The translations under genes and the position numbers were made by a program. This document shows positions 52,244-61,811 of a stretch of 64,000 bases of DNA, in pieces. Position 1 is the stretch's first letter. Each line of letters begins with the position of its first letter. This stretch comes from Paenibacillus alba (GTDB taxonomy: Bacteria; Bacillota; Bacilli; Paenibacillales; NBRC-103111): contig NZ_JABMKZ010000003.1 of the NCBI RefSeq assembly GCF_013204855.1, positions 558,001-622,000 on the forward strand, read 5' to 3'. Below the pieces are notes generated by a model. It searched no databases. It had not been told where the DNA came from and saw nothing but the letters and a program-made list of their open reading frames with translations.

Positions 52244-54277
52244 ATGAAAATCAAGGATCTTGTGGTTTTAGTAGGTATTATCTGTATTGTCTTAATGATG
52301 ATTGTACCGGTGCCAATCCCTTTACTGGACTTTCTGCTTATTATTAATATTTCGGTAGCGTTAATGATTATATTAGTAGCTATGAATACCAAAGAGGCCC
52401 TTCAGTTCTCGATTTTTCCTTCCTTGCTTTTGATAACGACATTGTTCCGGTTGGCCCTCAACGTATCCACGACGCGGAACATTTTATCACATGCTGAGGC
52501 AGGCGACGTGGTCAGAACTTTTGGATCTTTCGTTGCGCAAGGCAATATCGTCGTGGGATTCGTTGTGTTTCTCATCCTTGTCTTGGTTCAATTCATTGTC
52601 ATTACCAAAGGTTCTGAGCGCGTTGCCGAAGTAGCAGCAAGATTCACTCTCGATGCGATGCCAGGGAAGCAAATGAGCATTGACGCTGATTTAAACGCTG
52701 GATTAATTAATGAAGTTCAAGCCCGGGAACGCAGAAAGAAAATTGAAAATGAAGCAGACTTCTATGGAGCGATGGATGGAGCGAGTAAATTCGTAAAAGG
52801 GGATGCCATTGCAGGTATTATCATCCTTGTCATCAATCTGATTGGCGGCTTTATTATCGGAATGACCATGAAAGGAATGTCTTTCAGTCAAGCTCTTGAA
52901 ACGTTCTCGATTCTAACCATCGGGGATGGCCTCGTCAGTCAGATTCCGGCTTTATTAATTTCAACGGCAGCTGGTATTATTGTTACTCGTGCCTCTTCTG
53001 AAGGAAATTTGGGTCAAGATGTTACCAGACAGTTAACGGCACAGCCCAAATTGCTGTACATTGTTGCGGGAACGTTAGTTGTGCTCGGGTTGTTTACGCC
53101 AATTCATTGGTTTACTACGTTCCCGATTGCTGGGTTGCTAGTTTATGCAGCCTTTAAAATGCAAAAGAATTTGGAACGGGAAGCGATCAAAGAAGAGCAA
53201 ATGGTTGAAGAGAAACAAATTGAGGAAGTAAGAAGTCCTGAAAGTGTCATTTCGTTGCTGCAAGTTGACCCTATTGAATTTGAGTTTGGATATGGCCTTA
53301 TTCCATTGGCTGATACGCAGCAAGGTGGAGATTTACTGGATCGTATCATCTTGATTCGTAGGCAATGTGCGCTTGAACTCGGGGTCGTCGTACCTGTGAT
53401 TCGTATCCGTGACAACATTCAATTACGTCCGAATGAGTATATCATCAAAATTAAAGGCAATACTGTTGCCCGCGGAGAACTACTACTTAATCACTACTTA
53501 GCAATGAGCCCAGGTATTGATGATGATTCCATTACAGGAATTGAAACAACGGAGCCTGCGTTTGGATTACCGGCAATGTGGATTGATGAGGTAACGAAAG
53601 AGCGCGCCGAGCTTTCTGGCTACACCGTCGTAGATCCACCATCTGTAGTCGCTACACATTTGACAGAAGTTATTAAGAAACACACGCATGAGCTGCTTGG
53701 TCGACAAGAAACAAAGGCGCTCATCGACAATGTTCGCGAAACGTATCCTGCGCTTGTTGATGATCTTATTCCTTCCGTGTTGTCCATTGGTGATGTTCAG
53801 AAAGTATTGGCTAAATTATTGCGCGAGAAAATATCCGTACGTGACTTGGTCACAATTATGGAGACACTTGCCGATTATGGCACGTATACGAAGGACCCTG
53901 AGATTTTAACCGAATACGTCCGGCAGTCTTTATCCAGACAGATCACGCAACAATTCACCTCTTTAGGGGATTCTCTCAAAGTAATTACGGTAGGACCATC
54001 CGTTGAGAAGAAAATTGCAGATTCTGTTCAGCAATCCGATCAAGGAAGTTATCTAGCGCTAGATCCGTCTTCTTCTCAAATTATCTATCATCGTGTTAGC
54101 GAACAAGTTTCCAAATTAATTCAGTCCGGTCAACAACCCGTAATTTTAACTTCACCTACGATTCGTATGTATTTAAGACAATTGCTAGAGAGAACGCTGC
54201 AAGATATTCCAGTTCTATCCTACAGTGAATTAGAACCTAGTGTAGAAATTCAGAGCATGGGGGTAGTCAATTTATGA
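52244..54277 (+). CDS. flhA: Flagellar biosynthesis protein FlhA
   Basis: Nonameric export-gate ring. Eight membrane helices lie in the first 330 residues, with FHIPEP-family signatures FPSLLLITTLFRLALNVSTT and FTLDAMPGKQMSIDADLNAG. The large cytoplasmic domain (about 340-677) binds chaperone-substrate complexes. Length is 677 residues. GGGAGGT precedes the ATG; the stop overlaps flhF by 4 bases. Confidence 0.98.
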   Translation: MKIKDLVVLVGIICIVLMMIVPVPIPLLDFLLIINISVALMIILVAMNTKEALQFSIFPSLLLITTLFRLALNVSTTRNILSHAEAGDVVRTFGSFVAQGNIVVGFVVFLILVLVQFIVITKGSERVAEVAARFTLDAMPGKQMSIDADLNAGLINEVQARERRKKIENEADFYGAMDGASKFVKGDAIAGIIILVINLIGGFIIGMTMKGMSFSQALETFSILTIGDGLVSQIPALLISTAAGIIVTRASSEGNLGQDVTRQLTAQPKLLYIVAGTLVVLGLFTPIHWFTTFPIAGLLVYAAFKMQKNLEREAIKEEQMVEEKQIEEVRSPESVISLLQVDPIEFEFGYGLIPLADTQQGGDLLDRIILIRRQCALELGVVVPVIRIRDNIQLRPNEYIIKIKGNTVARGELLLNHYLAMSPGIDDDSITGIETTEPAFGLPAMWIDEVTKERAELSGYTVVDPPSVVATHLTEVIKKHTHELLGRQETKALIDNVRETYPALVDDLIPSVLSIGDVQKVLAKLLREKISVRDLVTIMETLADYGTYTKDPEILTEYVRQSLSRQITQQFTSLGDSLKVITVGPSVEKKIADSVQQSDQGSYLALDPSSSQIIYHRVSEQVSKLIQSGQQPVILTSPTIRMYLRQLLERTLQDIPVLSYSELEPSVEIQSMGVVNL

Positions 54278-55599
54278 GAGTAAAGAGATACGTTGTCGAC
54301 TCCATGCCTGATGCTCTGCAAAAAATTAGAACTGATTTAGGCAAGGATGCTGTTATTCTGAACACCAAAGAAATTCGCACAGGCGGATTTCTTGGTTTAT
54401 TTGGCAAGAAGAAGATTGAAGTTATTGCAGCTATGGATGCTTCCAATTCTAATTCGGGTGCAGGCGCGCAGCAGCGAGTTGCCCCCACACAGCACCAACC
54501 ACAAAGAGTCCAGCCTGCAATGAATCAGCTACAGCCGAATAAAGCTCAAGCACATATGTCCGATTTTCCGGAAGTGCCTGATGTGTTTGCTTCGGCTGTC
54601 TCTGCGAAAGAGCCCGTTGCTGTGAAAGTGGCTATCGAAACTCCAGCAATGCCAGCCTATGCACCTGTGCCTCAACAATCCTATTCACCTGTATCCGTCC
54701 ATGCACCAAATAGGACTATCCAGAAGGATGACCATTTGATTGAAGAGCTAAAGCAAATGAAGGAAATGATGCGGAAGCTGACACAAGCAGCCGATGCAAC
54801 TAAACTTCCGGAGCCTTTGCAGAAGATTGAGCAGCGATTGTACGATCAAGAGGTCGATCCTTTACTCGTTCGTCAAATCATTGATGAGACTTTGGCCGAT
54901 TTCGAACTCGCAGATGAACCTGTTACCGATGAGTCCGCGCGGCAGTTGGTTAGAGCCAAATTGGGACAAGTGTTTAACTCGGCTGCAAATAAACAAATTT
55001 CACCTGACACGCGGGTTGTTCATTTCGTTGGTCCCACTGGCGTTGGTAAAACGACAACGATAGCGAAGTTAGCCGCTGAACAAGTACTGAAGTATCAACG
55101 CAAGGTTGGTTTTATTACATCAGATACTTACCGTATCGCAGCTATTGAACAGTTGAAGACGTATGCGACTATCTTGAATGTCCCGCTTGAAGTTGTTTTT
55201 TCTCCACAGGATTTATCCAAAGCTTTTCATCATCTAGAGGACTGCGACGTTATTTTTATGGATACAGCAGGGCGCAACTTCAGGAATGAAATGTATGTTT
55301 CGGAATTGAATTCTCTTCTTAAGACACAAGGAAACAGCGAAACGATTCTAGTACTTAGCTTAACGACGAAATACAGAGATATGAAGGCTATTACGAATAA
55401 TTTCAATAAGTTCAAGCTGGATAAAGTGATTTTCACGAAAATGGATGAAACAGATTCTTACGGTGCAATCGTGAACGTGGTTCATGAGTTCTCTCTTCAG
55501 CTTTCCTATGTAACGAATGGTCAAAGCGTACCGGATGATATAACGGAGTTGAATGAATGGCAAATCATTGATTTGTTATTGGAGGAACCTAGAACATGA
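54274..55599 (+). CDS. flhF: Flagellar biosynthesis GTPase FlhF
   Basis: Third SRP-type GTPase of this window, controlling where flagella are built. A variable basic N-terminal part (1-170) precedes the NG domain with [15 protein letters not shown] near residue 253, TSDTYRIAAIEQL, DTAGRN and TKMDETDSYG. Length is 441 residues. It overlaps flhA and flhG by 4 bases each, so these three are tightly coupled. Confidence 0.96.
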   Translation: MRVKRYVVDSMPDALQKIRTDLGKDAVILNTKEIRTGGFLGLFGKKKIEVIAAMDASNSNSGAGAQQRVAPTQHQPQRVQPAMNQLQPNKAQAHMSDFPEVPDVFASAVSAKEPVAVKVAIETPAMPAYAPVPQQSYSPVSVHAPNRTIQKDDHLIEELKQMKEMMRKLTQAADATKLPEPLQKIEQRLYDQEVDPLLVRQIIDETLADFELADEPVTDESARQLVRAKLGQVFNSAANKQISPDTRVVHFVGPTGVGKTTTIAKLAAEQVLKYQRKVGFITSDTYRIAAIEQLKTYATILNVPLEVVFSPQDLSKAFHHLEDCDVIFMDTAGRNFRNEMYVSELNSLLKTQGNSETILVLSLTTKYRDMKAITNNFNKFKLDKVIFTKMDETDSYGAIVNVVHEFSLQLSYVTNGQSVPDDITELNEWQIIDLLLEEPRT

Positions 55600-56465
55600 A
55601 GGATCAAGCAGAAGGGTTACGGAACCTGGTTCAAATTCAGAATGATAAAGGCACAAAGGCAACCAGGATCATTACCGTGACTAGCGGAAAGGGAGGCGTA
55701 GGGAAATCAAACTTTACGCTGAACTTTGCATTAACGCTTCAGTCCCAAGGTTACAAGGTTCTTGTCTTTGACGCTGATATCGGACTAGCCAATATTGATG
55801 TGCTAATGGGAGTTTCCTCCAAGTACAACTTGTATCATCTTCTTAAAAAGGAAAAAACGATCTGGGAAATCATCCAGAAAGGCTGCAATGATTTAGATTT
55901 TATTGCAGGTGGATCCGGATTCAACGATTTGCTTCGTTTAACAGAGGAAGAGCTGGATTACTTTGCTGAGCAGGTTATGCAGCTTAACGGGTATGTGGAT
56001 TTCATCATTTTTGATACAGGTGCTGGGTTGTCGAAAGAAACCCTCAAGTTCATTCTTGCTGCTGAAGAAACCTTTGTTGTTACAACACCTGAACCTACTT
56101 CAATAACAGACGCTTACGCGATTATCAAAATGGTGAATTCAATGGGACATGATGTTTCGTTTAAATTAATCATCAATCGTGTGACGGATATGAAGGAAGG
56201 CAAGCAAACCGCCGATAAAATTTCATTAGTAGCCAAACAATTTTTGAACATCCATATCCCTTCTCTTGGTTTTGTGGATGATGATGTTTCCGTATCCAAA
56301 GCAGTAAAAAAACAGGTGCCTTTCACCGTTGCTTTTCCTAATTCAGCAGCATCCAGAAGTTTGAACATATTAGTAGAAAATTACATCAAAGGTTATCGCG
56401 TCATTGATGCCCCAACTTCTGGGGTAAAAGGGTTTTTAAATAAAATGATGAGACTTTTGAAATAG
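55596..56465 (+). CDS. flhG: MinD-like ATPase FlhG (YlxH)
   Basis: Partner of FlhF that stimulates its GTPase and limits flagellar number. An N-terminal activator peptide (MKDQAEGLRNLVQIQN) is followed by the deviant Walker A VTSGKGGVGKSN near 27-38 and FDADIGLANIDVL. The C-terminal amphipathic helix is basic (FLNKMMRLLK). Length is 289 residues. Confidence 0.96.
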   Translation: MKDQAEGLRNLVQIQNDKGTKATRIITVTSGKGGVGKSNFTLNFALTLQSQGYKVLVFDADIGLANIDVLMGVSSKYNLYHLLKKEKTIWEIIQKGCNDLDFIAGGSGFNDLLRLTEEELDYFAEQVMQLNGYVDFIIFDTGAGLSKETLKFILAAEETFVVTTPEPTSITDAYAIIKMVNSMGHDVSFKLIINRVTDMKEGKQTADKISLVAKQFLNIHIPSLGFVDDDVSVSKAVKKQVPFTVAFPNSAASRSLNILVENYIKGYRVIDAPTSGVKGFLNKMMRLLK

Positions 56466-56513
56466 GATTTTTGAAAATCATGTCGAATAAGCACATAAAG
56501 GGAGGCGAACAAC

Positions 56514-57629
56514 ATGGCACCTTATAACATTCTTGTCGTAGACGACTCTGTCTTTATGCGAAAAATTATTAGCGATCTGATAACGGAAAATCCGCAATAC
56601 AAAATTATTGGTACTGCAAAAAATGGTCAGGAAGCGATTGAGCAAGTCAAGCTCTTGCGACCAGATGCCGTTACAATGGATGTTGAAATGCCTGTAATGA
56701 ATGGTTTGGATGCTCTTCAACGGATTATGGCTGAGCAGCCAACTCCCATTATTATGCTTAGTTCCTTAACGGAAGAAGGCGCTTCTGAAACCATTAAAGC
56801 ACTGGAGTGGGGGGCTGTCGACTTTATTCGAAAGCCTTCAGGATCGATATCCCTTGACCTATATAAAGTGAAGCAATTGCTTCATGAGAAGCTGCAAATG
56901 GCCGTTCGAACGAAGATGCGAACCTTCCAACCTTTGCAGCAAAAGCCTTTGCTATCTCGTCCAATTGCTTCACAAGTGCTTGAGAAAAGCAATGTTGGAG
57001 TACATAAACCACCGGAGCCAAAAGCAACGACAGCTGCAGGTTCTCCATATTTTGATCATCTTGTCGCCATTGGGACATCTACTGGAGGTCCTAGGGCTTT
57101 GCATCAAGTAATTTCTAATATTCCTGCAGGATTTCCTGCTCCAATTCTTATTGTTCAACATATGCCGCCTAATTTCACCAAATCACTTGCGCAGCGCTTG
57201 AATGACATTTCCCAAATTCGTGTCGTAGAGGCATCAGAGGGAGATGTGCTTCAAGCGGCAACTGCTTATGTTGCTCCTGGCGGTTGGCATATGATCGCAT
57301 ACAAAGATTCCAACAAGACGTACAAAATTCGATTAACCAAAGAAGAGCCTCGTTCTGGCCACCGTCCTTCGGTGGATGTCATGTTTGAGTCCTTGCTTGG
57401 TATGAGTGAATTGAAGCGGCATATCGTACTGATGACAGGGATGGGAAGCGATGGAGCCAAAGGCATGCTTTCACTTAAGCGTGCCGGTGTAGCGACTACC
57501 ATTGCTGAGTCCGAAGAAACATGCGTCGTTTACGGTATGCCAAGAGCTGCCGTAGAGCTCCAGGCTGCGATGCATGTGCTGCCACAACAAGATATAGCTG
57601 CTCGACTAGCTCAATGCGTACTTAATTAG
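56514..57629 (+). CDS. cheB: Chemotaxis protein-glutamate methylesterase CheB
   Basis: Removes methyl groups from chemoreceptors for adaptation. The receiver domain has its phospho-acceptor at Asp56 (VTMDVEMPVMNG). The linker leads to the esterase domain with the Ser-His-Asp elements AIGTSTGGPRAL, VQHMPPNFTKS and MTGMGSDGAKGM. Length is 371 residues. AAGGGAGGCGA precedes the ATG. No cheR is present in this window. Confidence 0.97.
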   Translation: MAPYNILVVDDSVFMRKIISDLITENPQYKIIGTAKNGQEAIEQVKLLRPDAVTMDVEMPVMNGLDALQRIMAEQPTPIIMLSSLTEEGASETIKALEWGAVDFIRKPSGSISLDLYKVKQLLHEKLQMAVRTKMRTFQPLQQKPLLSRPIASQVLEKSNVGVHKPPEPKATTAAGSPYFDHLVAIGTSTGGPRALHQVISNIPAGFPAPILIVQHMPPNFTKSLAQRLNDISQIRVVEASEGDVLQAATAYVAPGGWHMIAYKDSNKTYKIRLTKEEPRSGHRPSVDVMFESLLGMSELKRHIVLMTGMGSDGAKGMLSLKRAGVATTIAESEETCVVYGMPRAAVELQAAMHVLPQQDIAARLAQCVLN

Positions 57630-57680
57630 ATCAACGATAGCAAGCAAGTTGAATGATGATTCTATTGGAGGTGTGTGGTT

Positions 57681-59756
57681 TTGGAACTTAGTCAATATTT
57701 ATCCATGTTTATCGATGAGTCGAAAGAGCATTTGCAATCCTTGAATGAGAACTTACTAAGTTTAGAAAGCAGCCCTCAAGATATTAGTATCGTACATAAT
57801 ATTTTTCGATCCGCCCATACGTTGAAAGGGATGTCCGCGACGATGGGCTTTGAAGACATTGCAGCCCTTACACATGAGATGGAGAATGTATTGGATCTTG
57901 TTCGTAACAGCAAAATTGAAATGAACCCATTTATTTTTGATTGTATTTTCAAAAGTTTGGATTCCTTGGAGTCGATGGTTGAAGATATTATCCAAGGTGG
58001 GACAGGAAAAGCAGATGTTTCCCCGATTGTTGTTTCACTTCGTTCCATTGTGACGGGTGAGTACAAAACGGAACAAGCTCCAGTAGCGGCTACAGCAGTT
58101 AAGGAACAAACAAAAGGAATTGAAGTGGATGAGTTCCAATATTCCATTTTGCAGCAGTCGATTGATTCAGGATTTCTAGTTTTTTATGTAGAAGTAACCG
58201 TGAATGACAACTGCGTGCTGAAAGCAGCGCGTGCCTACATGGTGTTCGATGCGTTAGAGAGAATGGGAGAAATCGTCAAAGCGACGCCATCTGTTCAAGA
58301 AATTGAACAAGAGAAGTTCGATCGTTCCTTCTCCTTGTATTTCATTTCTAAGGTTGATCAAGGAACTCTCGAAAAAGAGATTCTGAATGTTTCTGAGATA
58401 CACTCTGCTGTGATCATCACTGTAGATACGGAATCATTAGCCGAATTATCCCGTCCCCGAACTGAAGTAGAAGCGGCTAGACAAGAAATTGCAGCTGCGG
58501 TTGCTGCTGTAATTGCAACAGCTCCGGTAGTTGCAACTGAGACTGCTCCTAAGGCTGAGCCGGCGGCAGCTGTAGCAAAACCAGCAGCAGGCGGGGCTCC
58601 AGTAGCAAGTCGGACAATCCGGGTTGATATTGAACGTCTCGATGCGCTTATGAATTTGTTCAGCGAGCTTTTGATTGACCGTGTGCGTCTTGAGCAATTA
58701 GCATCTGAAGTTAAACGGAATGATCTTACGGAAACTGTTGAGCACATGTCTAGAGTTAGCAGTGATTTGCAAAATATTGTTTTGAAGCTCCGCATGGTGC
58801 CTGTGGATTCTGTCTTTAATCGTTTCCCTCGGATGATCAGAGACTTAGCCAAATCACTAGATAAGAAAGTGGATTTAGTCATTACAGGGGCTGAAACGGA
58901 ATTAGATCGTACCGTCATTGATGAAATTGGAGATCCGCTTGTCCATTTGCTTCGTAACGCGGTCGATCATGGCATTGAATCCATCAGTGATCGTCTAGCA
59001 GCTGGGAAAAGTGAGCACGGTACAATCCAGCTGCGTGCATTCCATAGTGGAAACCATGTCTTTATTGAAATTGAAGAAGACGGCAAAGGCATTTATCGAG
59101 ATAAAGTTCTAAAAACTGCGCTTAAGAACGGTCTTGTAACGGCGGAGCAAGCTGCAAAATTGAGCGATATGGAAGTGTATAATTTACTATTCGCTTCTGG
59201 TTTCAGCACGGCGGAGAAAATTTCAGATATTTCAGGTCGTGGTGTTGGACTTGATGTCGTGAAGACCAAAATCCAAATGCTAGGCGGACATGTCCAAGTA
59301 GATTCCAAACCAGGACTAGGCAGTAAGTTTTCTGTTCAGTTGCCGTTGACATTGTCAATTATTTCGGCGATGTTGGTGCGTTTGGGCAGTGAGAAATACG
59401 CCATTCCATTATCATCTATCGTAGAAACATCTGCGATTCAAAAGCAACAAATTCGCAACATTCATGGCAATAAAATGGTGGATTATCGCAACTCGGTTAT
59501 TCCACTCGTCTCACTTAGCACCTTGTTCAATGTGCCTGACTTCAATGAAGATCTGGAAGAAGAAACCGAAATTGTTGTTGTGCGCAAAGGCGATAAACAA
59601 GTTGCCTTAATGGTCGATGAATTTATTGGCCAGCAAGAAATTGTTCTCAAAACACTTGGTAAATACTTATCCGGACTTTTTGCCATATCTGGCGCAACGA
59701 TTTTAGGGGATGGACAAGTTGCTTTGATTATTGACCCTAATGCATTGATTAAATAA
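57681..59756 (+). CDS. cheA: Chemotaxis histidine kinase CheA
   Basis: Kinase of the chemotaxis array. The P1 domain has the phospho-histidine His46 (RSAHTLKGMSATMG). A P2 domain, an Ala/Pro-rich linker, P3 dimerisation, the P4 ATPase (HLLRNAVDHGIES; GRGVGLDVVKTKIQ) and the P5 CheW-like domain follow. Length is 691 residues from the TTG at 57681, which lies nine bases after GGAGG and gives the expected MELSQYLSMFIDESKEHL. A GTG at 57675 is too close to that site. Confidence 0.97.
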   Translation: MELSQYLSMFIDESKEHLQSLNENLLSLESSPQDISIVHNIFRSAHTLKGMSATMGFEDIAALTHEMENVLDLVRNSKIEMNPFIFDCIFKSLDSLESMVEDIIQGGTGKADVSPIVVSLRSIVTGEYKTEQAPVAATAVKEQTKGIEVDEFQYSILQQSIDSGFLVFYVEVTVNDNCVLKAARAYMVFDALERMGEIVKATPSVQEIEQEKFDRSFSLYFISKVDQGTLEKEILNVSEIHSAVIITVDTESLAELSRPRTEVEAARQEIAAAVAAVIATAPVVATETAPKAEPAAAVAKPAAGGAPVASRTIRVDIERLDALMNLFSELLIDRVRLEQLASEVKRNDLTETVEHMSRVSSDLQNIVLKLRMVPVDSVFNRFPRMIRDLAKSLDKKVDLVITGAETELDRTVIDEIGDPLVHLLRNAVDHGIESISDRLAAGKSEHGTIQLRAFHSGNHVFIEIEEDGKGIYRDKVLKTALKNGLVTAEQAAKLSDMEVYNLLFASGFSTAEKISDISGRGVGLDVVKTKIQMLGGHVQVDSKPGLGSKFSVQLPLTLSIISAMLVRLGSEKYAIPLSSIVETSAIQKQQIRNIHGNKMVDYRNSVIPLVSLSTLFNVPDFNEDLEEETEIVVVRKGDKQVALMVDEFIGQQEIVLKTLGKYLSGLFAISGATILGDGQVALIIDPNALIK

Positions 59757-59783
59757 TCATTTAAATCTAAGGAGGCATTCACA

Positions 59784-60245
59784 ATGGGAGAAGAGAAAAA
59801 GGTTATTGTCTTTGCACTTGGCACGGAAGAATACGGCGTGGAAGTCGAGAAAGTAAGAACAATCGAAAGAATGCAGCCTATGACACGTGTACCGAAAGCA
59901 CCTGAGTTTATTAAAGGTGTGATCAATCTGCGTGGTGTCGTGATCCCTATTATTGATCTCCGTTCCAGATTTGGGCTTAGTGAGCTGCCGACGACGGATG
60001 CTACACGGATTATCATTGTTTCGGCCGGTGATTTCGAGGTTGGTTTAATCGTAGATTCCGCAAACGATGTTATTGATTTGGATACTGACAATATCGATAA
60101 TCCACCAGAGATCGTTGGCGGCATTAAAGCCAAATATTTGGATGGGATTGCTCGTGTAGGCGAACAAAGATTGCTAGTTTTGCTTAATTTAGAGCAGGTT
60201 CTGGATCGTAATGAAATTCAACAGCTGGAAAGAATAGAGGAATAG
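59784..60245 (+). CDS. cheW: Chemotaxis coupling protein CheW
   Basis: Adaptor between chemoreceptors and CheA. A single CheW domain of 153 residues with FALGTEEYGVEVEKVRTIER and FIKGVINLRGVVIPIIDLR. AAGGAGG precedes the ATG. Confidence 0.97.
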   Translation: MGEEKKVIVFALGTEEYGVEVEKVRTIERMQPMTRVPKAPEFIKGVINLRGVVIPIIDLRSRFGLSELPTTDATRIIIVSAGDFEVGLIVDSANDVIDLDTDNIDNPPEIVGGIKAKYLDGIARVGEQRLLVLLNLEQVLDRNEIQQLERIEE

Positions 60246-60248
60246 GTT

Positions 60249-60869
60249 GTGGATGTATTTAGTCATTTAGCCGATTTTCAAATGGACGTTCTCAAAGAAG
60301 TAGGCAACATAGGTGCGGGTCATGCAGCGACCGCCCTATCTACTTTATTGGATAAGCCAATTGATATGCTGGTGCCCAAGGTGCGAATGCTTCCATTCGA
60401 AGAGATATGTGAAAGTGTCGGCGGTGCGGAGACGGTTGTTTTAGCTATTTTCTTACGCGTGGATGGCGATGCTCCTGGGAACATGTTTTTTATTCTCGAT
60501 TTGGATGCTGCCAAAAATATTTTAAGGGATCTGATTGGCTTAAACATTCAGGATCAAGAAGAGTACTCAGAGCTTGAATTATCAGCTTTGAATGAAATTG
60601 GCAATATTCTTGCTGGTTCCTACTTATCTTCATTAGCTGATTTTACGAACTTGAATATGCAGCCGACAGTTCCGGCGTTAGCCATTGATATGGCCGGTGC
60701 GATATTAAGCTATGGTTTGTTGCAATTTGGTCAAATGGGAGATCAGGCTTTGCTCATTGATACCAAGTTTATGGAGGGGGATAATGAAGTACAAGGACAT
60801 TTCTTCCTAATTCCTGATCCGGAATCGTTTGGCAAAATATTTTCCGCATTAGGGGTCGAGTCTTCATGA
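60249..60869 (+). CDS. cheC: CheY-P phosphatase CheC
   Basis: Dephosphorylates CheY-P and binds CheD in the Bacillus-type adaptation circuit. It has both phosphatase centres: KEVGNIGAGHAATALS and NEIGNILAGSYLSSL, each with the Glu-x2-Asn pair. Length is 206 residues. The start is GTG, and the stop overlaps cheD by 4 bases. Confidence 0.96.
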   Translation: MDVFSHLADFQMDVLKEVGNIGAGHAATALSTLLDKPIDMLVPKVRMLPFEEICESVGGAETVVLAIFLRVDGDAPGNMFFILDLDAAKNILRDLIGLNIQDQEEYSELELSALNEIGNILAGSYLSSLADFTNLNMQPTVPALAIDMAGAILSYGLLQFGQMGDQALLIDTKFMEGDNEVQGHFFLIPDPESFGKIFSALGVESS

Positions 60870-61360
60870 TTCAGGATAATCTGATTAAAGTAGGAATGGC
60901 TGACCTGAATGTTGCTCACCAATCGGGTGTGCTGAAGACAACAGGGCTGGGTTCGTGTGTAGGTGTCACTTTGTATGATAGCCGCGTAAAAGTGGCAGGT
61001 ATGGCCCATGTCATGCTGCCTTCATCAGAAATTGCTCGTGAAGGATCGCTGAACATTGCTAAATACGCGGATACAGCTATTCCTGAGTTAATCTCACGAA
61101 TGGAAAAACTCGGTGCCATGGTAAGCAGACTAGAAGCGAAATTAGCTGGTGGAGCGCAGATGTTTGCATTTGCTGGAAATAATGATACGATGAGAATTGG
61201 CCCGAGAAATGTAGAATCCTGTAAAGATATGTTGAATAAATACAAGATTCCGATTCTCGCTGAGGATACAGGGGCCAATTATGGTCGTACGATAGAGTTC
61301 CTTAGCGAGACAGGCATTCTGGTTATTCGAAGTGTCCAATTAGGAGTGAAGGAAATTTAA
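60866..61360 (+). CDS. cheD: Chemoreceptor glutamine deamidase CheD
   Basis: Deamidates receptor glutamines and is titrated by CheC. The catalytic Cys is in GLGSCVGVTLYD and the His in AGMAHVMLPSS. Length is 164 residues. Coupled to cheC by a 4-base overlap. Confidence 0.97.
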   Translation: MIQDNLIKVGMADLNVAHQSGVLKTTGLGSCVGVTLYDSRVKVAGMAHVMLPSSEIAREGSLNIAKYADTAIPELISRMEKLGAMVSRLEAKLAGGAQMFAFAGNNDTMRIGPRNVESCKDMLNKYKIPILAEDTGANYGRTIEFLSETGILVIRSVQLGVKEI

Positions 61361-61361
61361 T

Positions 61362-61793
61362 ATGATTGGAACCATACGCATTAATCTCATTGTAGCAACC
61401 GTAGCAGGGATATTTACATTTGCTTTATCCATTGGCAATAACTTATTGCTTTCCACCTGTCTCAAAAGTGTTTACAGCTTTCTTATTTTATTCGTATTGA
61501 GTTTTGGTTTTCGATGGGTATTAGGTCTCATGATTGGAGCTGAGCATGCTGCAGTCGGCACGGCTCAAAGTTTACCTGCTGAGGATTCGCCTGTTGGTCA
61601 ATCGCTTGATCTGACAACACCTGATTTGGACGATGAAACACGCCAGATGATGAAAGCCAATCTTGGAGACAACAACGTTTCAACGGCTACTGATATGCAA
61701 TTTTCACCACTGAATCCACCAAAGCTAGTCACCAAGAATAATTTAGACCCTGAACAACTGGCTGGTGCTTTAAGGCGAATGTCTGAAGATTAA
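61362..61793 (+). CDS. Small membrane protein between cheD and sigD, function unknown
   Basis: 143 residues. Two hydrophobic stretches at the N-terminus (INLIVATVAGIFTFALSIGN, about 6-25, and VYSFLILFVLSFGFRWVLG, about 37-55) are followed by an acidic, Pro/Thr-rich soluble tail ending DPEQLAGALRRMSED. It starts two bases after cheD, after AGGAGTGAAGG, so it belongs to the operon. B. subtilis has a membrane protein, SwrB, just after sigD; this may be an analogue, but I see no convincing sequence match. Confidence 0.75.
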   Translation: MIGTIRINLIVATVAGIFTFALSIGNNLLLSTCLKSVYSFLILFVLSFGFRWVLGLMIGAEHAAVGTAQSLPAEDSPVGQSLDLTTPDLDDETRQMMKANLGDNNVSTATDMQFSPLNPPKLVTKNNLDPEQLAGALRRMSED

Positions 61794-61811
61794 GGATGGT
61801 GAAACAACAAA

